From Catellatospora vulcania (lineage in GTDB: Bacteria; Actinomycetota; Actinomycetes; Mycobacteriales; Micromonosporaceae), in assembly GCF_009720385.1 (NCBI RefSeq), contig NZ_ML769301.1:770911-834910 (forward strand): a stretch of DNA of 64,000 nucleotides, in the 5' to 3' direction. Below, piece after piece: positions 47,857 to 55,622 of this stretch (position 1 is its first letter; each line of letters starts with the position of its first letter). The position numbers and the translations under genes were made by a program. The notes beneath the pieces were generated by a model. The model was not told where the DNA came from. It made no database searches and saw nothing but the letters and a program-made list of their open reading frames with translations.

Positions 47857-48846
47857 GTGCGCGCGATCGAGTACGACCACTTCGGCGGCTACGACGTGCT
47901 CGACCTTGTCGACGCGCCCCGGCCGACCACCGCCGACGGGCAGGCGCTGGTCCGGATGACGCTGGCCGGGGTCAGCCCGCTGGACGAGACGGTGCGCGCC
48001 GGCCACCTGGCCCAGGCCCTGCACAAGCCGCTGCCGATCCGCCCGGGCGGCACCGGGATCGGCGTCGTCGAAGAACCCGGCGCATCAGGTCTGCCGCGGG
48101 GCGCACGCGTGGTGGTGAGTGGAGGCCGCTACGGCGTCGGCGCCGACGGCTGCTGGGCCGAGTACGTCGCCGTCGATCCGGCGAACCTGGTCGTGGTGCC
48201 GGACGCGGTCGACGACGAAGCCGCGGCCGCGCTGACCACTGGGGCGGGCTACCTCACCGCCTACCTCGCGCTGACCGAGCTGGCCGCGTTCCGGCCCGGG
48301 CAGGCCGTGCTCGCACCCGGTGTCGGCGGTGCGGTCGGTCAGGGCGGCGTCGAGGTCGCCCGGGTCCTCGGCGCGGCCCAGGCGATCACCACCGCCACCG
48401 GCACGGACCAGGCCGAACAGGGCCGCACCGCCGGGTACGAGGTGATCGACCTGTCCCAGGAGTCGCTGCGCGACGGAGTCACCCGGCTCACCGGCGGCAA
48501 GGGCGTCGACGTCGTGCTCGACGGCGTCGGCGGGCAGCTCACCGGGGAGGCGCTGGGCTGCCTGGCCGTGGACGGCACGCTGATCAGCATCGGGTACGCC
48601 GCCGGCACCCACGCCGACATCGACGTCACCGACCTGATCTGGAAGAACGCCCACATCCACGGGTTCCGGTTCGCCCTGTTCACTCCCGAGCAGGTGAACG
48701 CCGCGAACACCACGCTGCTCGCCCGGCTCGCCGCCGGCGACCTGCACCCGGCGGTGGCGCAGGTGTTCCGGCTCGCACAGGCGGCCGCGGCGCAGCACCT
48801 GCTCGCCGAGGGCCACCCCTTCGGCCGCGTCCTGCTCGCGGTCTGA
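47857..48846 (+). CDS. zinc-independent MDR-family quinone oxidoreductase-like dehydrogenase
   Basis: 329 residues from a GTG at 47857 with GAGGAG 8 nt upstream. The MDR GroES-like domain (VRAIEYDHFGGYDVLDLVDA, GVSPLDETVRAGHL, IRPGGTGIGVVEE) is followed by a Rossmann domain with VLAPGVGGAVGQGGVEVARV, where the usual GxGxVG is A-P-G-V-G-G-A-V-G, and KGVDVVLDGVGGQL. No structural zinc cysteines are seen, as in QOR-type enzymes. It probably reduces quinones or enones with NADPH. It is upstream of a zinc-dependent dehydrogenase gene in the same direction, 75 nt apart. Confidence 0.9.
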   Translation: MRAIEYDHFGGYDVLDLVDAPRPTTADGQALVRMTLAGVSPLDETVRAGHLAQALHKPLPIRPGGTGIGVVEEPGASGLPRGARVVVSGGRYGVGADGCWAEYVAVDPANLVVVPDAVDDEAAAALTTGAGYLTAYLALTELAAFRPGQAVLAPGVGGAVGQGGVEVARVLGAAQAITTATGTDQAEQGRTAGYEVIDLSQESLRDGVTRLTGGKGVDVVLDGVGGQLTGEALGCLAVDGTLISIGYAAGTHADIDVTDLIWKNAHIHGFRFALFTPEQVNAANTTLLARLAAGDLHPAVAQVFRLAQAAAAQHLLAEGHPFGRVLLAV

Positions 48847-48921
48847 CCGGGCCCACTGCACCACGACGCGCGCGGGGGCATCCCGGCGACCGCGGCGAAC
48901 CGCCGCGACTACGATGATCAC

Positions 48922-49974
48922 ATGCGTGCAACGGTGATCTACGGTCCGCACGACGTGCGGGTCGAGGACGTGCCCGATCCGGTCCTGCGGCACCCCGGTG
49001 ACGCCGTGGTACGGGTGACGCACGCCTGCATCTGCGGCAGCGACTTGTGGGCCTACCAGGGCGTCGCCGCACGCCAGCCGGGCCAGCGCATCGGCCACGA
49101 GTTCCTGGGCGTCGTCGAGTCCACCGGCGCGGACGTCACCGCGGTCAAGCCCGGTGACACGGTCGTGGCCCCGTTCGTGTGGTCCGACGGCACCTGCGAG
49201 TTCTGCCGCGAGGGCCTGCACACCTCGTGCCCGGTCGGCGGCTTCTGGGGCCAGCCCGGCTCCGACGGCGGCCAGGGCGAGGCGGTGCGGGTCCCGTACG
49301 CCGACGGCACGCTGGTCAAGCTGCCGGACGGGCTCGGCGAACCCGAACTCGTCAAGATCCTCGCGCTGTCCGATGTGATGTCGACCGGACACCACGCCGC
49401 GCTCGCGGCCGGGGTGCGCCGGGGTGGCACGGTCGCCGTGGTCGGCGACGGCGCGGTCGGCCTGTGCGGGGTGCTCGCCGCGCACCGGCTGGGGGCCGAG
49501 CGCATCATCGCGCTGGGCCGCCACGACGCCCGCACCGCGCTGGCCAGGCACTTCGGCGCGACGGACGTGGTGCCCGAGCGTGGTGACGAGGCCGTCGCCG
49601 TGGTGCGGGAGCTGACCGGCGGCCAGGGCGCGCACGCGGTCATCGAGGCGGTCGGCACGGAGCAGTCGATGCGCACCGCGATCGGCGTGGCCCGCGACGG
49701 CGGCGCGGTCGGCTTCGTGGGCGTGCCGCACGGCGGTGCGGCCGGCGTCGACATCGGCGACATGTTCGGCCGCAACGTGGCGCTGCGCGGCGGCGTCGCG
49801 CCCGCCCGGGCGTACATTCCGGAGCTGCTCGCCGATGTGCTGGCCGGCACGCTGGACCCGTCGCCGGTCTTCGATGTGTCCGTCGATCTCGACGGGGTGC
49901 CCGGCGGATATGCCGCTATGAACGATCGAAAGGCGCTGAAAGTGCTGGTGCGCCCGAACGGCGGGTCGGTGTAG
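48922..49974 (+). CDS. zinc-dependent alcohol dehydrogenase (MDR family)
   Basis: 350 residues from ATG 48922. Catalytic zinc ligands lie in HACICGSDLWAYQG (Cys) and GHEFLGVVE (His-Glu). The structural zinc lobe is reduced, with Cys in DGTCEFCREGLHTSC. The Rossmann domain has VVGDGAVGLCGVLAAHRLGA, and the enzyme continues HAVIEAVGTEQSM and VGFVGVPHGGA. This matches the large group of actinobacterial Zn-ADHs that act on alcohols or sugar alcohols. The substrate is unknown. An Lrp-type regulator gene begins 10 nt after its stop. Confidence 0.93.
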   Translation: MRATVIYGPHDVRVEDVPDPVLRHPGDAVVRVTHACICGSDLWAYQGVAARQPGQRIGHEFLGVVESTGADVTAVKPGDTVVAPFVWSDGTCEFCREGLHTSCPVGGFWGQPGSDGGQGEAVRVPYADGTLVKLPDGLGEPELVKILALSDVMSTGHHAALAAGVRRGGTVAVVGDGAVGLCGVLAAHRLGAERIIALGRHDARTALARHFGATDVVPERGDEAVAVVRELTGGQGAHAVIEAVGTEQSMRTAIGVARDGGAVGFVGVPHGGAAGVDIGDMFGRNVALRGGVAPARAYIPELLADVLAGTLDPSPVFDVSVDLDGVPGGYAAMNDRKALKVLVRPNGGSV

Positions 49975-49984
49975 CTTGAGCGCC

Positions 49985-50437
49985 GTGGAAGAGACCGACC
50001 AGGCCATCGTTTCGGCCCTGACCGCCGACGGGCGCATGTCGTACACGGACCTGGCCGAGAAGGTCGGGCTGTCCGTGTCCGCCGTCCACCAGCGGGTACG
50101 CAGGCTGGAGCAGCGTGGCGTGATCACCGGCTACGGCGCGCGGGTGGACTACAACGCGATCGGGCTGCCGCTGACGGCGTTCGTGGCGATCCGCCCGTTC
50201 GATCCGGCGCAGCCCGACGACGCCCCCGAGCGCCTGGCGCACCTGTCCGAGATCGAGTCGTGCTTCTCGGTCGCCGGTGAGGACTTCTACATCCTGCTGG
50301 TACGCGTCGCGTCACCGGTCGACCTGGAGCGCCTGCTGCAGGAGATCCGCACGTCGGCCAACGTCACCACGCGTACGACCGTGGTGCTGTCCACGCCGTT
50401 CGAGCAGCGCGCGCCCCGCATCCACCTGGCCGACTGA
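49985..50437 (+). CDS. Lrp/AsnC-family transcriptional regulator
   Basis: 150 residues from a GTG at 49985; a TTG at 49976 would add three. The N-terminal HTH (VEETDQAIVSALTADGRMSY, TDLAEKVGLSVSAVHQRVRR) is followed by GVITGYGARVDYNAIGLPLT and the AsnC ligand domain (LSEIESCFSVAGEDFYILLV). Lrp proteins sense amino acids as multimers. The close spacing to the alcohol dehydrogenase gene suggests co-transcription and possible feedback control. Three convergent bases separate it from the membrane-protein gene on the other strand. Confidence 0.93.
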   Translation: MEETDQAIVSALTADGRMSYTDLAEKVGLSVSAVHQRVRRLEQRGVITGYGARVDYNAIGLPLTAFVAIRPFDPAQPDDAPERLAHLSEIESCFSVAGEDFYILLVRVASPVDLERLLQEIRTSANVTTRTTVVLSTPFEQRAPRIHLAD

Positions 50438-50442
50438 GCCGC

Positions 50443-51060
50443 CTACCAGGGGCAGCACGGCAGCGGCGCGGGCAGGAACAGCGCGGTGAGCGCGATGGCG
50501 GCCAGCCCGACGACGGCGGCGGCCACGCCGGTGGCGAACCGCACCACCGCGGGCCGCAGCCGGGCCGGCACCCGCCGCACCTGGCGGACGGCAGCGGCCA
50601 CCGCTGCCGCCAGGACCACCGCACCGGCCAGCAGCACGGGCAGGCCCCAGCGTTCGTGCACGTCGTAGCCCTGGAACAGCAGCGGCCGGGCGACCATCAG
50701 CAGCAGGCCCGGCAGCGGCGCGACGGCGGCGACCGCCTGCGCCGCGAGCAGCCATGCCCGTTCGGCGCCTGTGCCGCTGCCGACCTGGTGGAACAGCTGC
50801 ACCGCCAGCATGCCCAGGCCGACCGCGAGCAGTGCCGCCGGGACCAGGTGCCACAGCCAGTACCGCAGGATCGTCTCCTGGTCGGAGCGGAGCACGACTC
50901 CGACGACCGTCCAGCCGATCGCCGCGAAGACCACGGCGCCGCCGAGTCCGGCCACGCCCGCCAGGAACGGGTGCAGCAGCCGCTGCGCCGCCGTGGCCGA
51001 CGGCCAGGCGAGCAGGCCGAGGCGCAGGTTCGTCGTCGTGCCCGTCGCCGGGTCGGTCAT
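50443..51060 (-). CDS. five-helix membrane protein of the flavin electron-transfer cluster
   Basis: 205 residues from ATG 51060. Five hydrophobic helices are seen (GVAGLGGAVVFAAIGWTVVG, WLWHLVPAALLAVGLGMLAV, LLAAQAVAAVAPLPGLLLMV and two more), with charged loops and a C-terminal PLPCCPW. The WHLVP and LFHQVG histidines sit near helix ends and could bind haem or be structural. I do not recognise the family. It lies 98 nt downstream of a similar-sized membrane protein gene and shares strand with the ferric-reductase-like/ApbE operon. Confidence 0.65.
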   Translation of the reverse strand: MTDPATGTTTNLRLGLLAWPSATAAQRLLHPFLAGVAGLGGAVVFAAIGWTVVGVVLRSDQETILRYWLWHLVPAALLAVGLGMLAVQLFHQVGSGTGAERAWLLAAQAVAAVAPLPGLLLMVARPLLFQGYDVHERWGLPVLLAGAVVLAAAVAAAVRQVRRVPARLRPAVVRFATGVAAAVVGLAAIALTALFLPAPLPCCPW

Positions 51061-51158
51061 GTCACCACCGTATCGTCGCTGACCGCGGCCGCGGTCGTCC
51101 GAACGGATTCTGTCCGATGTGGTGTTAGCGCACCGTTAGCGTTGCGGCCCAGACGCGG

Positions 51159-51782
51159 TCAGACCGCCGGCCACGGGATCGGCAGCGCCGACACCACCAG
51201 GAAGACCAGGCTGAGCCCGCACAGGCCGACGCCGCTGATCAGCCGGGCCACGCGGAAGCGGCGCTCGGTGGGGATGCCGCGGAGCACGACGGGGTAGGCG
51301 ATCACCGCCGGCAGCAGCAGCACGCCGGTGACGACGTACGGCATGTTCATCGCCATGTCCCGGTTGGCAGCAGTCGCGAGGACGTATATCCGCAGCATCA
51401 TCAACGCCACCGCCAGCGGCATAGCCAGGCCCGCCATGGCGCGGGCCGCGGTCAGCCAGTGCCGCTCGCCGTCGTCGACGGCCGGGCCGCGCTGCAGGAA
51501 CAGGTGGAACGTGACCGTGGTCAGTCCGAGCACCAGCACCACCAGTGGCGCGGCGGCCTGTCCCCATTCGCGGACGGCGTCGCCGAGTTCGGGCCCGTCG
51601 GGATGCCGCTGGCCGGGCTCGCCCGTCACGACGGCCAACCAGATCACCATCGTGTACACCACGAGCATGCTCAGCAGCGCGAGGGCCGCGAACAGCACGT
51701 CCACGCCGCGCCGTGGAGGCCGGACGTGCGCGTGGTCATGCACCGCCGTGGTCTGCCGCAGACCTGTCGACAACCTGATCAC
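51159..51782 (-). CDS. five-helix membrane protein of the flavin electron-transfer cluster
   Basis: 207 residues from a GTG at 51782 (AAAGG directly upstream); a GTG 39 nt later is an alternative. Five helices: VLFAALALLSMLVVYTMVIW, AAPLVVLVLGLTTVTFHLFL, GLAMPLAVALMMLRIYVLAT, YVVTGVLLLPAVIAYPVVLR and GVGLCGLSLVFLVVSALPIP. It resembles the adjacent 50443-51060 product in size and layout but not obviously in sequence. The family is not recognised. Position suggests a membrane partner for the flavin proteins encoded upstream; this is inference. Confidence 0.65.
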   Translation of the reverse strand: MIRLSTGLRQTTAVHDHAHVRPPRRGVDVLFAALALLSMLVVYTMVIWLAVVTGEPGQRHPDGPELGDAVREWGQAAAPLVVLVLGLTTVTFHLFLQRGPAVDDGERHWLTAARAMAGLAMPLAVALMMLRIYVLATAANRDMAMNMPYVVTGVLLLPAVIAYPVVLRGIPTERRFRVARLISGVGLCGLSLVFLVVSALPIPWPAV

Positions 51783-51883
51783 CTTTCTTTCTGTCGCGTC
51801 GTGTGGACGCTGCGGCCGCAGGCAGGACGTGGCGGCTCGTCATGCCTGTCGGCGTTCGCGGCGATGTTACGGGTCCGGCGGCC

Positions 51884-52654
51884 TCAGCGGGGGGCACGGC
51901 CGAAGCCGCCGGTGACCCGGGCGGCCCCGTCCCGGTCGACGAGCAGGCCCTCGTAGCCGGTGCCGCGCAGCAGGTCCAGGCCGGTCACCCCCTTGGCCGC
52001 CGCCGCGGTCGCGTACACGTCGGCCCACCGCAGCGACGGCCCGACGACGGTGACCCCCGCCACCTCGGCGGTCGGCGAGCCGCGGTACGGGTCGACGATG
52101 TGCGCGCCGCGCCGGGCGGTCCCGGACGTCGCGACCGCGCCCGAGACCAGCGTGATGACGTGGGCCAGCGCCGAGGGCCGCAGCGGGTCCTCCACGCCGA
52201 CCCGCCACGGCGGATGCCCTGCCGCCGCCACGACGACGTCGCCACCGGCGTTGAGGCAGCGGTCCCACCCCGACAGCAGCCCCGCCGCCCGCTCCGCCGC
52301 CCACCCTTTGACCAGCCCGGACGGATCCCACCAGCGCCCGCCGCCGGGGCCGGGCAGCCGCGCGTCGAACCATCCGCCGGTACGTTCGCGCGCCTCGTCG
52401 CACAGCGCCGCGACCTCGCCCACCCACGGATGCGCGTCCGCCACGGCCAGCTCACCCCGGTTGATCCGGCTCACGTCACTGTCCACCCGGTACGTGCTGA
52501 ACACCGCGTCGGTCTCGCGCAGCAGCGCGAACACGGCCTCGACGCCGCGCCGTACGGGTGCCGAGTCCAGGCCCGGGCCGCGCAGGTGGAGGCTGACCGG
52601 CATCCCCATGACCTGCTCGACCCAGGCCCGGCGCGGCGGTGCGAACGTGCTCAC
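51884..52654 (-). CDS. apbE: FAD:protein FMN transferase
   Basis: 256 residues from a GTG at 52654, overlapping the FMN-binding gene stop (GTGA). ApbE attaches FMN from FAD to Ser/Thr of target proteins. Motifs: VEQVMGMPVSLHLRG at the N terminus, VFSTYRVDSDVSRINRGEL, DPSGLVKGWAAERAAGLL with the conserved Lys-Gly, CLNAGGDVVVA (NAGGD), ATSGTARRGAHIVDP and the C-terminal ADVYATAAAAKG with the metal-binding Asp. It has no signal peptide or lipobox, so it may act in the cytoplasm or be exported otherwise. The obvious substrate is the FMN-binding protein encoded just upstream. Confidence 0.93.
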   Translation of the reverse strand: MSTFAPPRRAWVEQVMGMPVSLHLRGPGLDSAPVRRGVEAVFALLRETDAVFSTYRVDSDVSRINRGELAVADAHPWVGEVAALCDEARERTGGWFDARLPGPGGGRWWDPSGLVKGWAAERAAGLLSGWDRCLNAGGDVVVAAAGHPPWRVGVEDPLRPSALAHVITLVSGAVATSGTARRGAHIVDPYRGSPTAEVAGVTVVGPSLRWADVYATAAAAKGVTGLDLLRGTGYEGLLVDRDGAARVTGGFGRAPR

Positions 52655-53082
52655 CGGGTGTGCGCCCGGTCGATTGCGGACTGCAGCGAGTCCAGGTAGG
52701 CCCGGCTCGTCGCGGTCGCGCCGGACACGGTGTCGACCTCGGCGGACTGTGCCTGGAGCACCTGCTCGCGCAACTGCGGCAGGGCGAGCTCGTTCAGCAC
52801 CAGCGAGTGCTCGTGCACGGTGTGCTTCTGCAGGACCGCCACGTCGGCGATGCGCTCGCCGGCGAAGGTGACCCGGACCTGCACCGTGCCGTACTCGGTG
52901 AAAATCGCGTCGCCGTCGACGGTCCGGCCGCCTGCGACCAGGGTCGGCGGCGGCGCGGGCGACGGCGTCGCCGCCTCCGCGGGCCGGGCCTGCGGCACCG
53001 CCTCGCCGAAGCTGGTGCGGTAGCTGAACAGACCGACCAGGCCCGCGATCGTGGCCAGCAGGAAGAACGTGATCTTACGCAT
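52651..53082 (-). CDS. FMN-binding domain protein, ApbE substrate
   Basis: 143 residues from ATG 53082. One N-terminal membrane anchor (MRKITFFLLATIAGLVGLFS) and a Pro/Ala linker lead to an FMN_bind domain (DAIFTEYGTVQVRVTFAGER, IADVAVLQ) with the flavinylation motif DTVSGATATSRAYLDSL, where the Thr of SGAT is the expected covalent FMN site. Located outside the membrane, it should relay electrons. It overlaps apbE by 4 nt and starts 3 nt after the ferric-reductase-like gene, so the three form one operon. Confidence 0.93.
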   Translation of the reverse strand: MRKITFFLLATIAGLVGLFSYRTSFGEAVPQARPAEAATPSPAPPPTLVAGGRTVDGDAIFTEYGTVQVRVTFAGERIADVAVLQKHTVHEHSLVLNELALPQLREQVLQAQSAEVDTVSGATATSRAYLDSLQSAIDRAHTR

Positions 53083-53085
53083 GGG

Positions 53086-54471
53086 TCACCACCCGAACCG
53101 CTCGTCGTGGATCTGCCGCGCGGGCACCCCGGCCAGCCTCAGTGCGGCGCGCGCCGCCGCCATCCAGGGCGGTGGGCCGCACAGGAAGACGTCCCGCCCG
53201 GACAGCTCCGGGACCAGGTGGGTGAGCGCCTCGTGGTCGGCGTAGCGCTCGGCCAGCTCGGCGGTCAGCCAGGAGATCCGCCCCGGCGGCGGGGGACCGG
53301 GCAGGTAGATCACCTGTGCGCCGCGCTCGGCCGCGATGGCGTCGATCTCGTCGCGCAGCACCAGCTCCTCCGCGCTGCGTGCCCGGTAGATCAGGGTCAG
53401 CTCGCTGTCGGCGTACCGCATGCCCTCCAGCAGGGCGCGCATCGGCGTGATGCCGATGCCCGCCGCCATCAGCAACACCCGCTCGCCGCGGCGGCGGCCT
53501 TCGGTGAGCGTGCCGAACGGGCCCTCGATCAGCACTGCGGTGCCCGGGGCGGCCCCGGCCAGGCGTGCGCCGTCGTCGCCCGCGGCCCGGAAGGTGAACC
53601 GGAGCCGGTCCGCGCGCGGGGCCTCGGACAGCGAGAACGGATGCGCCCGGCTCCAGCCGCGGCCGGTGCGCAGCCGCCAGGTCAGGAACTGGCCCGGCCG
53701 GGCCGCCAACCGGTCCAGCCGCCGCCCCGGCAGGTACACCGAGTACACGTCCGACGCCTCGTGGCGCACCTCGCCGACGGTGAGCCGGTGACGGCGCGAC
53801 AGCCACAGCGGCCGCCCGATCCGGAACACTCCCAGCGCGGCGGCGGCGCCGCCCCACAGCGTCCACCAGTAGGCGCAGGCGGCTGGGGAGGTGACGAAGT
53901 GCGCACCGTTCCACAGCTGGTGCGGCAGGGCCAGGGCCACTCCGAGATAGGCGTACAGGTGCAGCAGGTGCCAGTTCTCGTAGCGCACCCGCCGCCGGGC
54001 CGCCCGCACCGACAGCGCGACGACGAGCGCCAGCAGCATCGTGCCCGCCGCCGCCAGCAGCATGCCCGGGTAGCGCACGACAAGATCGGCCAGCTGGGCG
54101 AGCACGCCGGTGTCCGTGGACGCCGCGTACCCGGCGACGACCAGCACCACGTGTGCTGCCATCAGCCAGAACGAGGTGAATCCGAGCAGCCGGTGGATCC
54201 GGGCCAGCCGGTCCTGTCCCCAGGCGCGCTCCACCCACGGCACCCGCGCCATCGCGAGCACCTGCAGCAGGAGCATGTCGGCGGCGACCAGCCCGGTCAG
54301 ACGGGCCGCGGTCACCAGGCCGGTGCCGTCGGCGCGGAGCGCGGCCGGGCCGCCGTCGGACAGCCAAAGCGCTGCCACCACCAGCACGGTGGCACAGGCC
54401 AGGGCGGCGGTGACAGCGCGCCCTAGGACTCCGTCGCGCGGCCGGGGGAGGGGGAATCGGTCAGGGGTCAC
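53086..54471 (-). CDS. ferric-reductase-like transmembrane flavo-oxidoreductase
   Basis: 461 residues from a GTG at 54471. Residues 15-220 hold six membrane helices with paired His typical of ferric-reductase haem domains (IHRLLGFTSFWLMAAHVVLV, NWHLLHLYAYLGVALALPHQ). Residues about 230-461 form a FAD/NAD(P) reductase: RAHPFSLSEAP for FAD, LIEGPFGTLTEG, AAGIGITPMRALLEGMRYAD for NAD(P), and VFLCGPPPWM. It should pass electrons from cytoplasmic NAD(P)H across the membrane, here probably to the covalent FMN of the next gene's product. It heads an operon with the FMN-binding protein and ApbE. Confidence 0.93.
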   Translation of the reverse strand: MTPDRFPLPRPRDGVLGRAVTAALACATVLVVAALWLSDGGPAALRADGTGLVTAARLTGLVAADMLLLQVLAMARVPWVERAWGQDRLARIHRLLGFTSFWLMAAHVVLVVAGYAASTDTGVLAQLADLVVRYPGMLLAAAGTMLLALVVALSVRAARRRVRYENWHLLHLYAYLGVALALPHQLWNGAHFVTSPAACAYWWTLWGGAAAALGVFRIGRPLWLSRRHRLTVGEVRHEASDVYSVYLPGRRLDRLAARPGQFLTWRLRTGRGWSRAHPFSLSEAPRADRLRFTFRAAGDDGARLAGAAPGTAVLIEGPFGTLTEGRRRGERVLLMAAGIGITPMRALLEGMRYADSELTLIYRARSAEELVLRDEIDAIAAERGAQVIYLPGPPPPGRISWLTAELAERYADHEALTHLVPELSGRDVFLCGPPPWMAAARAALRLAGVPARQIHDERFGW

Positions 54472-54484
54472 GCCACGGCGAGTC

Positions 54485-54538
54485 GCGACAGGGGCGCGCA
54501 GTTCCCGGTAACACCCGGAAACCGCACGCCCCTGTCGC
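54485..54538 (-). terminator. 12-bp stem with inner hairpin after the tautomerase gene
   Basis: GCGACAGGGGCG (54485-54496) pairs with CGCCCCTGTCGC (54527-54538). The 30-nt interior forms a second stem (TTCC-C-GGT / ACC-C-GGAA). It lies downstream of the minus-strand tautomerase gene and just before the ferric-reductase-like gene. Confidence 0.75.
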
Positions 54539-54545
54539 CACCGCG

Positions 54546-54785
54546 CTATTGAGATTCGCGGGCGCGCTGCTGCTCGCGGTACTGCGGGACGGGCAGGCCG
54601 CCCCGGCCCCAGTTCTCCGGCTCGACCTCGTCGATGACGACGAACGTCGAGTCCAGCGGCTTGTCGAGCACGTCCAGCAGCAACCTGCTGACGCCTTCGA
54701 TGAGCGCCGCCTTCTGCGCGGCGGTGGCCGCCGTCGCGCCGGGTGTGCTGCCCTCGCGGGTGATCTGGATGTTGACGATGGGCAC
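54546..54785 (-). CDS. 4-oxalocrotonate tautomerase-family protein
   Basis: 79 residues from a GTG at 54785. After Met removal Pro2 becomes the catalytic N-terminal proline (PIVNIQITREG). The tautomerase fold continues AQKAALIEGVSRLLLDVLDK, STFVVIDEVEPENWGRGGLP, with the last motif typical of the family. It should tautomerise or hydrate small keto acids or related compounds; the substrate is unknown. It lies 28 nt downstream of the SDR gene on the same strand, so an operon is likely. Confidence 0.93.
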   Translation of the reverse strand: MPIVNIQITREGSTPGATAATAAQKAALIEGVSRLLLDVLDKPLDSTFVVIDEVEPENWGRGGLPVPQYREQQRARESQ

Positions 54786-54813
54786 GGCTGGTCCTCTCTG
54801 CTGAACGGGCGGG

Positions 54814-55530
54814 TCAGTGGCCGGCGTTCTGTCCGCCGTCGACGTGCAGGATCTCGCCGGTGACGAAGGGCGCCGACTCGAGGTACAGGACCGCGTCGAC
54901 GATGTCGCTCGTCTCGCCCATCCGGCCGACGGGGTGCAGCCCGGCGTAGGTCTCGTGGGTCTCGACCGCGTGCATCGGGGTCTTGATGATGCCCGGGGCG
55001 ACGGCGTTGACCCGCACGCCGCGCGTCGCGTACTCGATGGCCAGCGACTTGGTCGCGGAGTTGATGCCGCCCTTGGTCAGCGAGGCGAGCACCGACGGCA
55101 CGTTCTTGTCGGCCTGGTCCACCAGGGCCGTGGTGATGCTGACGATGTGGCCGCCGCCGGCGGCGAGCAGGTGCGGCAGCACCCCTTGGGTGAGGTGGAA
55201 GAACCCGGCGACGTTGATCCCGGTGACCTGCGCGAGGTCGTCGGCGGTGTAGTCGGTGAACGGCTTGGCGATGAAGATGCCCGCGTTGTTGACCAGGGTG
55301 TCGATGCGGCCGAAGTGCTCGAGGGCCGCCTTGGTGACCCGCTCCGCGGTGTCGGCGTGGGCGATGTCGCCCTGCACGGTCACGATGTCCGGGTCGGCGG
55401 AGGCGGGAATCGTGCGCGAGACGGCCACGACGCGGTATCCGAGCTTGCGGTACCCGTCGACGAGGCCCGCGCCGATGCCCTGGGACGCGCCGGTGATCAC
55501 TGCGACCTTCTGGTTGTTCTCGGTGCTCAT
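54814..55530 (-). CDS. SDR-family oxidoreductase with altered active-site tyrosine
   Basis: 238 residues from ATG 55530 with AAAGGAAAAG upstream. Cofactor motifs are intact: GASQGIGAGL, GDIAHADTAERV, NNAGIFIAKPF, and PGIIKTPMHAV after the active site. The Ser is in HIVSITTALVD, but the Y-x-x-x-K is replaced by A-S-L-T-K (VLASLTKGGINSATKSLA). The Lys remains while the Tyr does not, so catalysis must differ or the enzyme may act as a sensor. It is divergent from a TetR gene with two operator-like repeats between. Confidence 0.9.
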   Translation of the reverse strand: MSTENNQKVAVITGASQGIGAGLVDGYRKLGYRVVAVSRTIPASADPDIVTVQGDIAHADTAERVTKAALEHFGRIDTLVNNAGIFIAKPFTDYTADDLAQVTGINVAGFFHLTQGVLPHLLAAGGGHIVSITTALVDQADKNVPSVLASLTKGGINSATKSLAIEYATRGVRVNAVAPGIIKTPMHAVETHETYAGLHPVGRMGETSDIVDAVLYLESAPFVTGEILHVDGGQNAGH

Positions 55531-55570
55531 GTGCCTTTTCCTTTGCTGTTTCGCGGAGCCGGAGGCGTAC

Positions 55571-55611
55571 TAGACGACCGGTCTACTAAAAGGTAGACGA
55601 CTGGTCGTGTA
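55571..55611. promoter_or_regulatory. two TetR-type operator repeats between SDR and TetR genes
   Basis: TAGACGACCGGTCTA (55571-55585) and TAGACGACTGGTCGTGTA (55594-55611) share TAGACGACYGGTC with a 23-bp period. Both are inverted-repeat-like. They lie between the divergent SDR and TetR starts, next to the TetR start (55623), and probably repress both genes. Confidence 0.7.
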
Positions 55612-55622
55612 TCGTCAACGGC

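Noticed and set aside
54485-54538. two-stem structure considered as a small RNA or tRNA-like fold
   Set aside because: It lacks tRNA consensus bases and length; a terminator for the tautomerase gene explains it.
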